A DNA stretch of 13,552 nt from Deltaproteobacteria bacterium (lineage in GTDB: Bacteria; Desulfobacterota; Desulfobacteria; Desulfobacterales; UBA11574), in the NCBI GenBank assembly GCA_019313025.1, contig JAFDCA010000619.1, positions 1 to 13,552 on the forward strand, written 5' to 3'. Both the position numbers and the translations under genes were made by a program. This document shows positions 6,235 through 13,552 of the stretch, in pieces (position 1 is the first letter of the stretch; every line of letters begins with the position of its first letter). A model generated the notes under the pieces. That model was not told the origin of the DNA, made no database searches, and saw nothing but the letters and a program-made list of their open reading frames with translations.

Positions 6235-9200
6235 GATTCTTTTGAATCAGGTATCAACTGAAGATCTCGTTTCTGTTCATATTTGGCAGTTTTGCCGATG
6301 AAAACAAACAGCATGGGATAAAAGAAAACCCCTAACAGTGTCGCAATAGACATTCCGCCCAGCAATGCCATCCCCATAACGACCCTTGCCTCAGCGCCGG
6401 CACCGGAAGCAACAACCAGCGGTAAAACGCCTAATATAAACGAAAACGCCGTCATCAATATGGGTCTGAATCGCAGCTCAGCAGCTTTTACGGCCGCATC
6501 GAACAAAGAAAGGCCCTTGTCAAATTCCAGCTTGGCAAACTCAACGATCAAAATGGCATTTTTGGCGGCCATGGCAATGAGCATCACCAGTGCAATCTGG
6601 GCAAAAACATTGAGCTCATAGGTCTGACTGAACTGCCGGGAAATATACAATGCGATGAACGCACCAAAGATAGCAAAAGGCGTTCCCAACAGGATGCTAA
6701 AGGGCAAGGACCAGCTTTCGTACTGGGCGCAGAGGATAAGAAATACGAACAACAATGAAAACACGAACACGATGGCACCTGTACCGGAAGCTTTCTTTTC
6801 CTGAAACGACATGTTGCTCCACTCAAAGCCCATATCCTCTGGAAGAACATTTCCAGCGACTTCTTCAAGTGCATTCAATGCCTGGACCGATGTATATCCG
6901 GGGGCCGGCCCCCCGCTGAGCTCTATGGCCCTGTATAAATTAAATCGGTTGGTATAATCCGGCCCGACAATTTCTTGGATATCGACAAATGCCGCCAATG
7001 GAACGCTTTTACCTTCTCTATTTTTAACAAAGAAAAGGTTTATCTGATTTTCATTCTGCCGGTACTGGGGTTCCGCCTGAATATAAGCTTTGTACAACCT
7101 TCCGAATCTGTTGAAATCATTTACATAGGCCCCTCCCAGAAAAGCACCCACCGTGGTATATATGTCGTTTAATGAAATACCTGCTTTGAGGACCTTATCC
7201 CTGTCGATTTCCATGAATCTTTGGGGAACGGTGGCCCGAAACGTCGTAAATATCGAACCGATTTCAGGTCGTTTCATGGCAGCCTGGACAAAAGTTGCCG
7301 TCTGTTTGGCCAGATAATCGGGTGTGTTCCCCCCTTTGTCCTGAATCATCAAGGTGAAACCGGAACCACTTCCTAATCCGGGGATGGCCGGTGGTCCAAA
7401 TGCAAACACTTGTGCTTCATTAATGGCCAAATGAAAATCAACGTTTAATCGTCTAACGATGTCCTTGGCAGTTTTTTCCCGTTCACCCCAATCCTTAAGG
7501 GAAACAAAAATAAAGCCCGCATTGGAGGACATGCTGTTTGAAAGCAGACTGAATCCCGTGGCGGTGGTAATATGTTCCACTTCATTGTATTTTCTGATAA
7601 TTTTTTCAACTTTTTGGGCAACCATATCGGATCGTTGCAGGGATGCGGCATCCGGTAATTGTATGTTTACCAAAAGATATCCCATATCTTCTTCGGGCAT
7701 AAACCCCCCCGGAACATTTTTCCCCAAAAAACCCATGGCAATGGTTATGATAAGAATAAATATCAATCCTCTAACAATTTTACCGGTTACGATACGGGTA
7801 AACCCCATATAGGCATCCGTAGACCTGTCAAAGGCTTTGTTAAAAAGACGAAAGAATATTCCCAAGGGACCGCCATAGGGTTTCTGCTTTCTGAGCAGCA
7901 AAGAGCAAAGGGCAGGACTCAGGGTTAATGCGTTAATGGATGAGAACACCACGGAGACGGCCACCGTAATGGCAAACTGTTGATACAATCTCCCCGTGAT
8001 GCCTCCCATAACCGCCACCGGAATAAACACCGCCACCAACACCAGTGTGGTGGCAATGACCGGGGCGGTGACCTCATTCATGGCATGGACGGTGGCCTCT
8101 TTTGGATTCATACCCTTTTCAATATTGACCTGGACGGCTTCCACCACCACAATGGCATCGTCAACAACAATACCAATGGCCAAAACAAGACCCAGAAGCG
8201 AGAGGACATTGACTGTAAAACCGATCAGTGGAAAGACAATAAATGCGCCGATCAAAGAAACGGGTATGGCGATGGTGGGAATTAATGCGGCTCTCCAGTC
8301 CTGGATAAAAATGAATACCACCAATATAACCAGTGCCAGGGCGATAAAGAGCGTCTCGATGATTTCATCGATACCTGCGGTAATGGCCAACGTAGTATCC
8401 AGCGACACATCATATCGGATACTCTCCGGAAAAGATTTGGAGAGTTCCTTCATGGTCTTTCTGATTTCTTCGGCCAGTTGCACGGCATTGGAGCCAGGCG
8501 CCTGATACAGTGCGATAAGTGCACATGCTTTGTCATTTAATCGGGTAAATGCATTGTAAGTTTCAACGCCCAATTCGACACGGGCGATGTCTTTGATCTT
8601 TACCTGAGACCCTCCCTCGGTGGTTCTGACGACGATTTCACCGAACTCTTTTTCAGATTGAAGACGCTCCGGCAATCTGACCGTGTAGGTAAATTCCGTC
8701 CCCGGAGGGGCAGGCTCTGCACCGAATTTACCTCCCGGCACAATCACGCTCTGCTCTCGGATGGCATTCACGATTTCGGGTACCGTGATGCCCAAGTGGG
8801 CCAATCGGTCGGGCTCGATCCATATGCGCATGGAATAATCACTGGCCCCAAGTACGTTCACCCGGCCGATTCCCTTGATGCGGGCCAAAATATCCTTAAT
8901 ATTGATCAATGCATAATTGCCAAGAAATTGTTGGTCATATCTCCCGTCTTCCGATGTGAGGGTTACCAGCATCAATATATTCGGAAGGGATTTCTCTGTG
9001 GTCACCCCTAATCTTTTAACCTCCTCGGGGAGCTTGGCAGTTGCGGCGGCAACCCGGTTTTGGGTAAACACCGTGTTCATGTCCGGGTCGGTGCCGATCT
9101 CAAACGACACCTGAATGTTCATGGTGCCGTCATTGGCATTGATGGATTTCATGTAAATCATATTGTCCACACCATTGATTTGCTGTTCCAGGGGTGTGGC

Positions 9201-9383
9201 CACCGACTGCTCCACACTCACGGCGTTTGCTCCGGTATAGGTGGCCCGAACTTCCACCACCGGCGGGGTGATGTTGGGATATTGTTCCGTGGGAAGACCT
9301 TTTAAGAATACAACACCCACGATGACCATAAAAATGGCGATAACCATGGCCACAATGGGCCGTCTCACAAAAAAATTACCCAT
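6231..9383 (-). CDS. RND efflux pump, inner-membrane HAE1-type permease (AcrB/MexB family)
   Basis: At 1050 residues it has the usual length for the hydrophobe/amphiphile efflux-1 family. It exports lipophilic compounds using the proton gradient, as a trimer with 12 helices per subunit and large periplasmic loops. Visible signatures are the start MGNFFVRRPIVA, then VDDAIVVVEAV with the proton-relay aspartates D408 and D409, and K941 in MAAKNAILIVEFAK (equivalents of D407, D408 and K940 of E. coli AcrB). There is also a docking-loop-like motif GGAYVNDFNRFGRLYK at 750-765. The gene starts 6 nt after the adaptor stop and overlaps the outer-membrane factor start by 4 nt. It is intact, with no frameshift. 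Substrates cannot be read from sequence. The closest named relatives are AcrB/MexB, but orthology to a particular one is not claimed. Confidence 0.96.
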   Translation of the reverse strand: MGNFFVRRPIVAMVIAIFMVIVGVVFLKGLPTEQYPNITPPVVEVRATYTGANAVSVEQSVATPLEQQINGVDNMIYMKSINANDGTMNIQVSFEIGTDPDMNTVFTQNRVAAATAKLPEEVKRLGVTTEKSLPNILMLVTLTSEDGRYDQQFLGNYALINIKDILARIKGIGRVNVLGASDYSMRIWIEPDRLAHLGITVPEIVNAIREQSVIVPGGKFGAEPAPPGTEFTYTVRLPERLQSEKEFGEIVVRTTEGGSQVKIKDIARVELGVETYNAFTRLNDKACALIALYQAPGSNAVQLAEEIRKTMKELSKSFPESIRYDVSLDTTLAITAGIDEIIETLFIALALVILVVFIFIQDWRAALIPTIAIPVSLIGAFIVFPLIGFTVNVLSLLGLVLAIGIVVDDAIVVVEAVQVNIEKGMNPKEATVHAMNEVTAPVIATTLVLVAVFIPVAVMGGITGRLYQQFAITVAVSVVFSSINALTLSPALCSLLLRKQKPYGGPLGIFFRLFNKAFDRSTDAYMGFTRIVTGKIVRGLIFILIITIAMGFLGKNVPGGFMPEEDMGYLLVNIQLPDAASLQRSDMVAQKVEKIIRKYNEVEHITTATGFSLLSNSMSSNAGFIFVSLKDWGEREKTAKDIVRRLNVDFHLAINEAQVFAFGPPAIPGLGSGSGFTLMIQDKGGNTPDYLAKQTATFVQAAMKRPEIGSIFTTFRATVPQRFMEIDRDKVLKAGISLNDIYTTVGAFLGGAYVNDFNRFGRLYKAYIQAEPQYRQNENQINLFFVKNREGKSVPLAAFVDIQEIVGPDYTNRFNLYRAIELSGGPAPGYTSVQALNALEEVAGNVLPEDMGFEWSNMSFQEKKASGTGAIVFVFSLLFVFLILCAQYESWSLPFSILLGTPFAIFGAFIALYISRQFSQTYELNVFAQIALVMLIAMAAKNAILIVEFAKLEFDKGLSLFDAAVKAAELRFRPILMTAFSFILGVLPLVVASGAGAEARVVMGMALLGGMSIATLLGVFFYPMLFVFIGKTAKYEQKRDLQLIPDSKES

Positions 9384-9389
9384 ATCTGA

Positions 9390-10580
9390 TTATTTGCTCT
9401 CTTGCTTTTGGTCGGTTGATTCGATGTCTTTTACGGTGGGTTTTACCACCGCCCCGTCTTTTACTCTCTGTAACCCTTCGTACACAATGTGTTCACCCGG
9501 CTTCAACCCCTCGGTGATCAACCAGAATTGTTGGATCTTGGGGCCTACTTTCACGCCCCTTGTCTGAACCTTATCACCCTCGCCAACAACATAAACACTG
9601 TATGTCCCTTGAAGTTCCACAACACACCGTTGGGGCAACAGAATGCCGTCTTTAACGACGGTAACAAGGGCCTTTACCCTGGCAAACTGTCCGGGGCGCA
9701 ACAATTCCTGAGGATTGGAAAACGAGGCTTGAACCAGCATGGCACCGGTGGTGGGATCCACGTTCCGATCGATAAACTCGGGGCTGCCTTTGTGTCCATA
9801 CAAAGATCCGTCTGCCAGAATCAGTTCCAGTTCGCCCTTTCTGGCTTTCCGAGCGGCCGATTCGCTCTCCGATCTAGCTTTCCACCCAGCCGATTCACTC
9901 TCCGATAAAAACTGCCGAGCCAACTGAAGATATTGTGTCTCTGTGATAAAGAATTCCACGAGAACGGTGTCGATGCGGGAAACCGTATTCAAAATCACCG
10001 GATTGGGGCTTCGGCCCACAAAATCTCCCACTTTGGCTTTCGTTTTTCCGATAATTCCGGTGATGGGCGAATAAATCTTGGTATAACCGAGTTGGATGTT
10101 GCTGGCCTTGAGATTCGCTTCAGCCGCTTTCACCGATTCAATAGACGCCTCATATTGGGCGACGGCACTATCCAAATCACTCTCACTGACCGCCTTCTCC
10201 TTTGCAAGGGGTTCGATCCTGTCCAAATCGCTTTTGGCTTTTGCCAGCATGGTTTTTGCTTCCGCGACCCGACTCATTTTTGCGGCAACATCAGCCTCAA
10301 ACGGCTGACTTTCCAAGGTATAGAGTAGAGCGCCTTTTTCAACCCGCGACCCTTCTTCAAAATGGATACCTTCCAGAAAACCTTCCACCCTTGCCCGTAT
10401 GGCAATATCTTGAAATCCGTGTGTCTGACCGACAAATTCCTGGTAGATAGGCACGTCTGTTGCTTGTGTAACCACAACGGTGACTTGGGGGGGCGGTGCT
10501 TGTGCTTGCTGTTCCTCTTTTTGACCACACGAAAAAAACAGCGGAAATAAAATGCATAGTAACGTTAATTTTGTCTTCAT
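9390..10580 (-). CDS. RND efflux periplasmic adaptor lipoprotein (AcrA/MexA family)
   Basis: This 396-residue membrane-fusion protein bridges pump and outer-membrane channel. The lipoprotein signal is MKTKLTLLCILFPLFFSC, with the lipidated Cys at 18. A split biotinyl-lipoyl domain (VEGFLEGIHFEEGSRVEKGALLYTL around 66-89 and YSPITGIIGKTKAKVGDFVG around 170-189) flanks an alpha-hairpin rich in Ala/Glu/Lys (about 95-160). The beta-barrel and membrane-proximal domains follow (ADGSLYGHKG, GAMLVQASFSNP, LLRPGQFARV). An oddity is an 11-residue tandem duplication, SESESAGWKAR then SESESAARKAR (226-247), inserted before the barrel motif GELELILADGS. It is highly charged and absent from typical family members as I know them. 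A ribosome site (GAGA) precedes ATG at 10580. It is the first gene of the cluster. Confidence 0.94.
   Translation of the reverse strand: MKTKLTLLCILFPLFFSCGQKEEQQAQAPPPQVTVVVTQATDVPIYQEFVGQTHGFQDIAIRARVEGFLEGIHFEEGSRVEKGALLYTLESQPFEADVAAKMSRVAEAKTMLAKAKSDLDRIEPLAKEKAVSESDLDSAVAQYEASIESVKAAEANLKASNIQLGYTKIYSPITGIIGKTKAKVGDFVGRSPNPVILNTVSRIDTVLVEFFITETQYLQLARQFLSESESAGWKARSESESAARKARKGELELILADGSLYGHKGSPEFIDRNVDPTTGAMLVQASFSNPQELLRPGQFARVKALVTVVKDGILLPQRCVVELQGTYSVYVVGEGDKVQTRGVKVGPKIQQFWLITEGLKPGEHIVYEGLQRVKDGAVVKPTVKDIESTDQKQESK
9844..9909. repeat. Tandem 33-bp repeat inside the RND adaptor gene
   Basis: Two adjacent 33-bp units (9844-9876 and 9877-9909) match at 26 of 33 positions. Being a multiple of three, the duplication keeps the frame and adds an 11-residue charged unit to the adaptor beta-barrel region. 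The divergence between copies shows it is not very recent. Confidence 0.8.
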
Positions 10581-10598
10581 TTTGTTCTCTTTATCTAT

Positions 10599-10614
10599 CT
10601 TAACAGAAGTTAAG
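10599..10614. promoter_or_regulatory. Perfect inverted repeat, operator-like
   Basis: CTTAAC-AGAA-GTTAAG is a perfect 6+6 palindrome with a 4-nt centre. It lies 18 nt upstream of the adaptor start and directly downstream of the promoter-like -10 element. A dimeric repressor of TetR or MarR type commonly sits at such a site in efflux operons, but no regulator gene is in the window. It could also be a short mRNA hairpin in the leader. Confidence 0.4.
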
Positions 10615-10615
10615 T

Positions 10616-10643
10616 GTTATAAGAATTCATTCTAAATTCACAA
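10616..10643 (-). promoter_or_regulatory. Candidate sigma70 promoter of the efflux operon
   Basis: Reading the minus strand, TTGTGA (10638-10643) is followed after 16 nt by TATAAC (10616-10621), 4/6 and 5/6 matches to the consensus. Transcription would begin about 7 nt downstream, inside or beside the inverted repeat at 10599-10614. It is a plausible single promoter for the whole minus-strand cluster but rests only on sequence match in an AT-rich region. Confidence 0.35.
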
Positions 10644-11325
10644 CAGCAATACTATATGTTATATCTTCTGGATCAACGTTGACTCAACCGTACATTGCTT
10701 ATGCCAAAACTTAGAGCAAAAAGTCTTTGAGGTTGAACATGGCGTTCAGATATAATTCCTTTTAGAAAACGATTTAAACGAAAATTTGTGAATTTATGAC
10801 TATGTATGAAACTTAGGTAGATCTAAAAAATGCGGGTACATCTAATTCTCGGGTGATAATAATGTAAAAATGCCACAAGTCATCCAGGATGTCAACCGCC
10901 ACTAACTATGAATCAAAATCAGTTAAATCACCTATCTCGTTCTGCAATTATAGTGCCGATAAAAATAGCTTTCTTTTGAGGCACACGAAAAGAGCCGAAT
11001 TTTTTTAAATCTTCACATGTTCAACAATCGCAATGTAAATCCGACAACGCCACTATTTTGGTTCTATGAGACAGTATTGTATCATTAAATGTATCATGAA
11101 AACCTTAAGGCGTAAGCACTTTATGTTTGACAAAAGTGGATTTAAGCATAATTTATTGATATATTATATAAATATGTTTTTTTAATATCTGACGCCATTG
11201 GCATAAATTTTGATTTATAGAAGTTGTTGAAGCGCTGGATGAATTTTAAAAAAGCTTTTTAGAGCGTTTAAACAATTCTCATAGAAACAATAAATTTTTA
11301 CTTTGACATTGAAAGGAAAACGATC

Positions 11326-11598
11326 ATGACAAACAAAGTTCATGTATGTAATAATTGTGGAAAAGTCGCTGAAGGAACCGGTCACCTGTGTGATCCTGTG
11401 GAACTAAAAGAAGCCTATCTATGCGAGCACTGTGGGGTTGCAAACGAAGACCCCAGACATATCTGCAAGCCAAAACTGCAGCACATTAATTTTGTTTGCA
11501 TATCCTGCGGCCGGGTGGCGGAACTGCCCAAGCAGCTGTGCAATCCAAGAGATATTGTGCTCATGGCAAAGGGGGAACCACCAACGAAAATTATTTAG
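11326..11598 (+). CDS. Small protein of three zinc-knuckle-like CxxC-x8-HxC repeats
   Basis: This 90-residue protein is almost entirely built from three 25-residue units. Unit 1 has C8, C11, H20, C22; unit 2 has C33, C36, H45, C47; unit 3 has C58, C61, C72, with Gln at 70 where His is expected. Each unit reads C-x2-C-G-x7-H-x-C-x-P. The spacing is that of a CCHC zinc site, so two full sites and one three-Cys site are predicted. There is no signal peptide or membrane segment, so it is cytoplasmic. A GGA-rich ribosome site (AAAGGAAA) precedes ATG. It lies 78 nt before lipB on the same strand and may share its transcript. The zinc is inferred; function is unknown, with nucleic-acid or protein binding the usual role of such knuckles. 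An iron-sulfur or redox role is an alternative. Confidence 0.85.
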   Translation: MTNKVHVCNNCGKVAEGTGHLCDPVELKEAYLCEHCGVANEDPRHICKPKLQHINFVCISCGRVAELPKQLCNPRDIVLMAKGEPPTKII

Positions 11599-11676
11599 AT
11601 TCGAAAAGAATTTACTTTTTTAACAATTGATCGCTTCAAAAACCCATACAATCATAAAATACGGAACATCCGATTT

Positions 11677-12402
11677 ATGCCTGCACTTGGCAGTAAAACC
11701 TGTCTTTGTTTAGAGTTGCCGCTGACGGACTATGGGACAGCGCTGGATCTCCAGCGAAATATCGCCCGTGCCAGACAAACCGGTGTTATCAAAAATAATG
11801 TTGTGTTGGTTTTAGAGCATCTTCCTGTTTTTACACTGGGTCGAAGGGCTGGTATTGAAAATTTAAAGACATCAAGAGCTTTTCTGGACAGAAAAAAGAT
11901 TCCGGTAGTATCCGTTGAACGTGGGGGGGATATTACGTTCCACGGGCCGGGCCAACTGGTTGTTTATCCCATCATCGATCTAGCCAAAGCCGGTCTGAAT
12001 GTGAGGGATTTCGTGTTGAGTATAGAAGAAATCATGCTTCTAACGGCTTCAGATTGGGGTATACGCGCCAAGAGGAATTCCATCAACAGAGGGATCTGGG
12101 TTGAAGGCAATAAACTCGGCAGCGTCGGCATTTCTGTCAAACGGGGTGTCTCCTTTCACGGCTTCGCACTAAACGTCAACCTGTCGCTGAAACCGTTTAA
12201 ATGGATCAATCCATGTGGACTGACCGATGTTGGGGTCACATCCATGGCTCAAGAGCTATCTCAAAAAATATCTATGAATCCGGTGCGACAGGCTGTAATG
12301 CATCACTTTGAAACCGTTTTTGGATTCGACCTTGTCGGCATTGATGTTCATGACATGAAAATCATCTTGTCAATTGCTGTGCCGCTGAAAACGTTTTTAT
12401 GA
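11677..12402 (+). CDS. lipB: Octanoyl-[acyl-carrier protein]:protein N-octanoyltransferase LipB
   Basis: LipB moves octanoate from acyl-carrier protein to the target lysine of lipoyl-domain proteins (GcvH, 2-oxoacid dehydrogenase E2), the first step of endogenous lipoylation in the cytoplasm. At 241 residues it has the usual length. Visible signatures are LGRRAG at 54-59, ERGGDITFHGPGQLVVYP at 81-98, the catalytic lysine K146 in GNKLGSVGI, FHGFALNVN at 160-168 and the acyl-carrying cysteine C180 in INPCG. The start ATG at 11677 gives the expected N-terminal strand (CLCLELPLTDYG); its ribosome site is weak. It ends 16 nt before lipA, so the two are clearly co-transcribed. A promoter may lie in the 78-nt gap upstream (TACAAT near 11650), but the -35 spacing is poor. 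Confidence 0.96.
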   Translation: MPALGSKTCLCLELPLTDYGTALDLQRNIARARQTGVIKNNVVLVLEHLPVFTLGRRAGIENLKTSRAFLDRKKIPVVSVERGGDITFHGPGQLVVYPIIDLAKAGLNVRDFVLSIEEIMLLTASDWGIRAKRNSINRGIWVEGNKLGSVGISVKRGVSFHGFALNVNLSLKPFKWINPCGLTDVGVTSMAQELSQKISMNPVRQAVMHHFETVFGFDLVGIDVHDMKIILSIAVPLKTFL

Positions 12403-12418
12403 AACAATCGAGGTCATC

Positions 12419-13354
12419 ATGACAACGCGTCGATTAGCCGAAAAACAAAAAGTGACACGTCCTCACTGGCTTAAGCAGCGATTGCCGGCTGAATCCATAT
12501 ACGGAAATATTGGCACTTTGATAAACAAAGCAAACGTTCATACGGTTTGTCAGGAAGCACGATGTCCCAATATATGGGAATGCTTTTCCCGTAAGACCGC
12601 AACTTTTATGATAATGGGGGACCGCTGTACCCGAAACTGTCGGTTTTGTGCGGTTGCCTTCGGCCCAAAACATCGTCCGGATCCGGAAGAATCGCTTAGG
12701 ATCGCCGGAATGGTTCAGAAGTTAAAACTGGACTACGTTGTCATCACCTCGGTTACCCGGGACGATATTCCCGATGGTGGGGCCTCCTTTTTTGCCCGGA
12801 CAGTCAAAGAAATTCGTCGAAAGGTTCCACATGTACGTGTTGAGCTGTTGATTCCCGACCTTCAGGGAAATAAAGATGCTTTGAGAATTATTACCGAAGT
12901 TCGACCGGATGTGTTAAACCATAACATAGAGACAGTTCCTCGCCTGTATCCCACCGTTCGGCCTGAAGCGGTCTATCGGCGTTCCCTTAATCTTTTAAAG
13001 CAGGCTGTCACTTTTGATTCCACTATTATTGCAAAATCCGGTCTAATGCTCGGCTTTGGAGAGCAACCCGAAGAGATTCTCAACACGTTAAAGGATCTTT
13101 GTAATGCAGGATGTCAACTGGTGACAATGGGCCAGTATCTACAACCCACCAAAACCCATCTCCCTGTTGAACGCTATCTTCCGCCGAAAGAATTCGATAA
13201 CTGGCGTAAAATTGCCCTTGAAATGGGATTTGTTGAAGCGGCCAGTGGACCGTTTGTCCGCAGTTCTTACCACGCCAAAAACCTCTACTTTGCGGCTAAA
13301 ACAGTTCCAATTTCTTCATCAGATCAAAGGAAGAAAACCCCATTGACATTTTAA
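12419..13354 (+). CDS. lipA: Lipoyl synthase LipA (radical SAM)
   Basis: LipA inserts two sulfur atoms at C6 and C8 of protein-bound octanoyl groups, completing the lipoyl cofactor. This 311-residue protein has both iron-sulfur motifs. The auxiliary-cluster set is C44-x4-C49-x5-C55 (CQEARCPNIWEC), and the radical SAM set is C70-x3-C74-x2-C77 (CTRNCRFC). The conserved C-terminal RSSYHA, whose serine ligates the auxiliary cluster in known LipA structures, is present. Other family motifs are TSVTRDDIPDGGA, VELLIPDLQG, VLNHNIETV and KSGLMLGFGE. GAGGT just upstream of ATG is a good ribosome site. A Lys/Ser-rich tail of about 20 residues follows the last conserved motif. It acts directly after LipB, encoded 16 nt upstream. 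Confidence 0.97.
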   Translation: MTTRRLAEKQKVTRPHWLKQRLPAESIYGNIGTLINKANVHTVCQEARCPNIWECFSRKTATFMIMGDRCTRNCRFCAVAFGPKHRPDPEESLRIAGMVQKLKLDYVVITSVTRDDIPDGGASFFARTVKEIRRKVPHVRVELLIPDLQGNKDALRIITEVRPDVLNHNIETVPRLYPTVRPEAVYRRSLNLLKQAVTFDSTIIAKSGLMLGFGEQPEEILNTLKDLCNAGCQLVTMGQYLQPTKTHLPVERYLPPKEFDNWRKIALEMGFVEAASGPFVRSSYHAKNLYFAAKTVPISSSDQRKKTPLTF

Positions 13355-13552
13355 TCTTTCCAAATAACCACAGTTCTCACTGGATTCCATCTTGACAACC
13401 TTCCGGTCATCCTTAACTTTATTAAAAAATTACGTTTAACACCTTTATTTTCGGCCAATTCAATATAAAGTGTAGCAGGTCGAAGATATTTTTGACGAAA
13501 TATTTTTCCTTAAAAATTTATTTTGGCCCGCTCTGTTAAAAACTTTTTAACC
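13355..13552. other. AT-rich region after lipA, no gene seen
   Basis: No hairpin terminator follows lipA closely. TTGACA at about 13393-13398 followed 16 nt later by TAACTT is a weak plus-strand promoter-like pair. Near the end two similar AT-rich segments occur (CGAAGATATTTTT and CGAAATATTTTT, around 13481-13507). Nothing coding is supported before the window ends. Confidence 0.4.

Larger units (their letters stand above)
10581..11325. other. 745-nt AT-rich intergenic region between divergent transcription units
   Basis: This region separates the minus-strand efflux cluster from the plus-strand zinc-knuckle/lipB/lipA genes. It holds the efflux promoter and operator candidates near 10600-10643. 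Short palindromes are TCAACGTTGA at 10673-10682, CCTTAAGG at 11103-11110 and AAAAAGCTTTTT at 11249-11260. There is also an isolated TTGACA at 11127-11132 followed by very AT-rich DNA. No open frame looks coding, and no tRNA fold or known riboswitch was recognised. The length is unusual compared with the tight packing nearby, so an unannotated small RNA or decayed gene is possible. Confidence 0.55.

Noticed and set aside
7996..8505. 169-codon plus-strand frame antisense to the RND pump
   Set aside because: Ala/Thr/Ser/Met-rich antisense shadow of the conserved transmembrane part of the pump gene; no ribosome site or family signal.
9489..9908. 139-codon plus-strand frame antisense to the RND adaptor
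   Set aside because: Shadow of the adaptor gene, with no independent coding evidence.
10975..11007. Possible terminator: TCTTTT / AAAAGA stem followed by a T tract
   Set aside because: The stem is only six A/T-rich pairs with a 10-nt loop and the T run is separated from it by several bases.
11096..11185. 29-codon plus-strand frame MKTLRRKHF...
   Set aside because: No ribosome site, no repeat partner and AT-driven composition toward its end; likely chance.
1..13552. CRISPR arrays, tRNA/rRNA genes, complete insertion sequences or prophage genes
   Set aside because: No regularly spaced repeats, cloverleaf-like segments, rRNA motifs, transposase, integrase or phage structural genes were found on either strand.

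Overview
The window is a chromosomal segment of about 45% GC (estimated by eye) from a Gram-negative bacterium. It encodes outer-membrane lipoproteins, a tripartite RND efflux pump and an OmpA-type peptidoglycan-binding domain. Gene style (fused SpmA/SpmB carrier, adjacent lipB-lipA, small Cys-rich zinc-knuckle protein, long AT-rich spacers) fits an anaerobic deltaproteobacterium (Desulfobacterota). That placement is an inference, because no rRNA or other marker gene is present.

Layout. 1-458 is AT-rich non-coding DNA. 459-1190 (+) encodes an exported TPR protein with a C-terminal membrane anchor. 1211-2521 (-) encodes a fused SpmA/SpmB-type membrane protein that converges on the TPR gene. 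2522-2949 is a spacer holding a hairpin and a divergent pair of related micro-ORFs (2563-2718 minus, 2785-2874 plus). These share the start MFS(L/F)TR and a DLNEIIRR core and form an imperfect inverted repeat. From 10580 down to 2950 five minus-strand genes lie head to tail with gaps of 6, -4, 39 and 42 nt: RND adaptor lipoprotein, RND inner-membrane pump (HAE1 type), outer-membrane factor lipoprotein, a six-helix K+-channel-like protein, and a periplasmic VWA-OmpA protein. A promoter-like sequence and a perfect inverted repeat sit just upstream of the first gene. 10581-11325 is a 745-nt AT-rich spacer. 11326-11598 (+) encodes a 90-residue protein made of three 25-residue zinc-knuckle-like repeats. 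11677-12402 and 12419-13354 (+) are lipB and lipA. The last ~200 nt show no gene.

Function. The minus-strand cluster looks like a cell-envelope transcription unit: drug or solute efflux across both membranes, with a channel and a wall-binding VWA protein riding on the same transcript. lipB and lipA together make protein-bound lipoyl groups: LipB transfers octanoate from acyl-carrier protein to target proteins and LipA inserts the two sulfurs. The least explained items are the divergent micro-ORF pair, the triple zinc-knuckle protein, and a tandem 11-residue duplication inside the RND adaptor. I saw no complete mobile element, CRISPR array, tRNA or rRNA.
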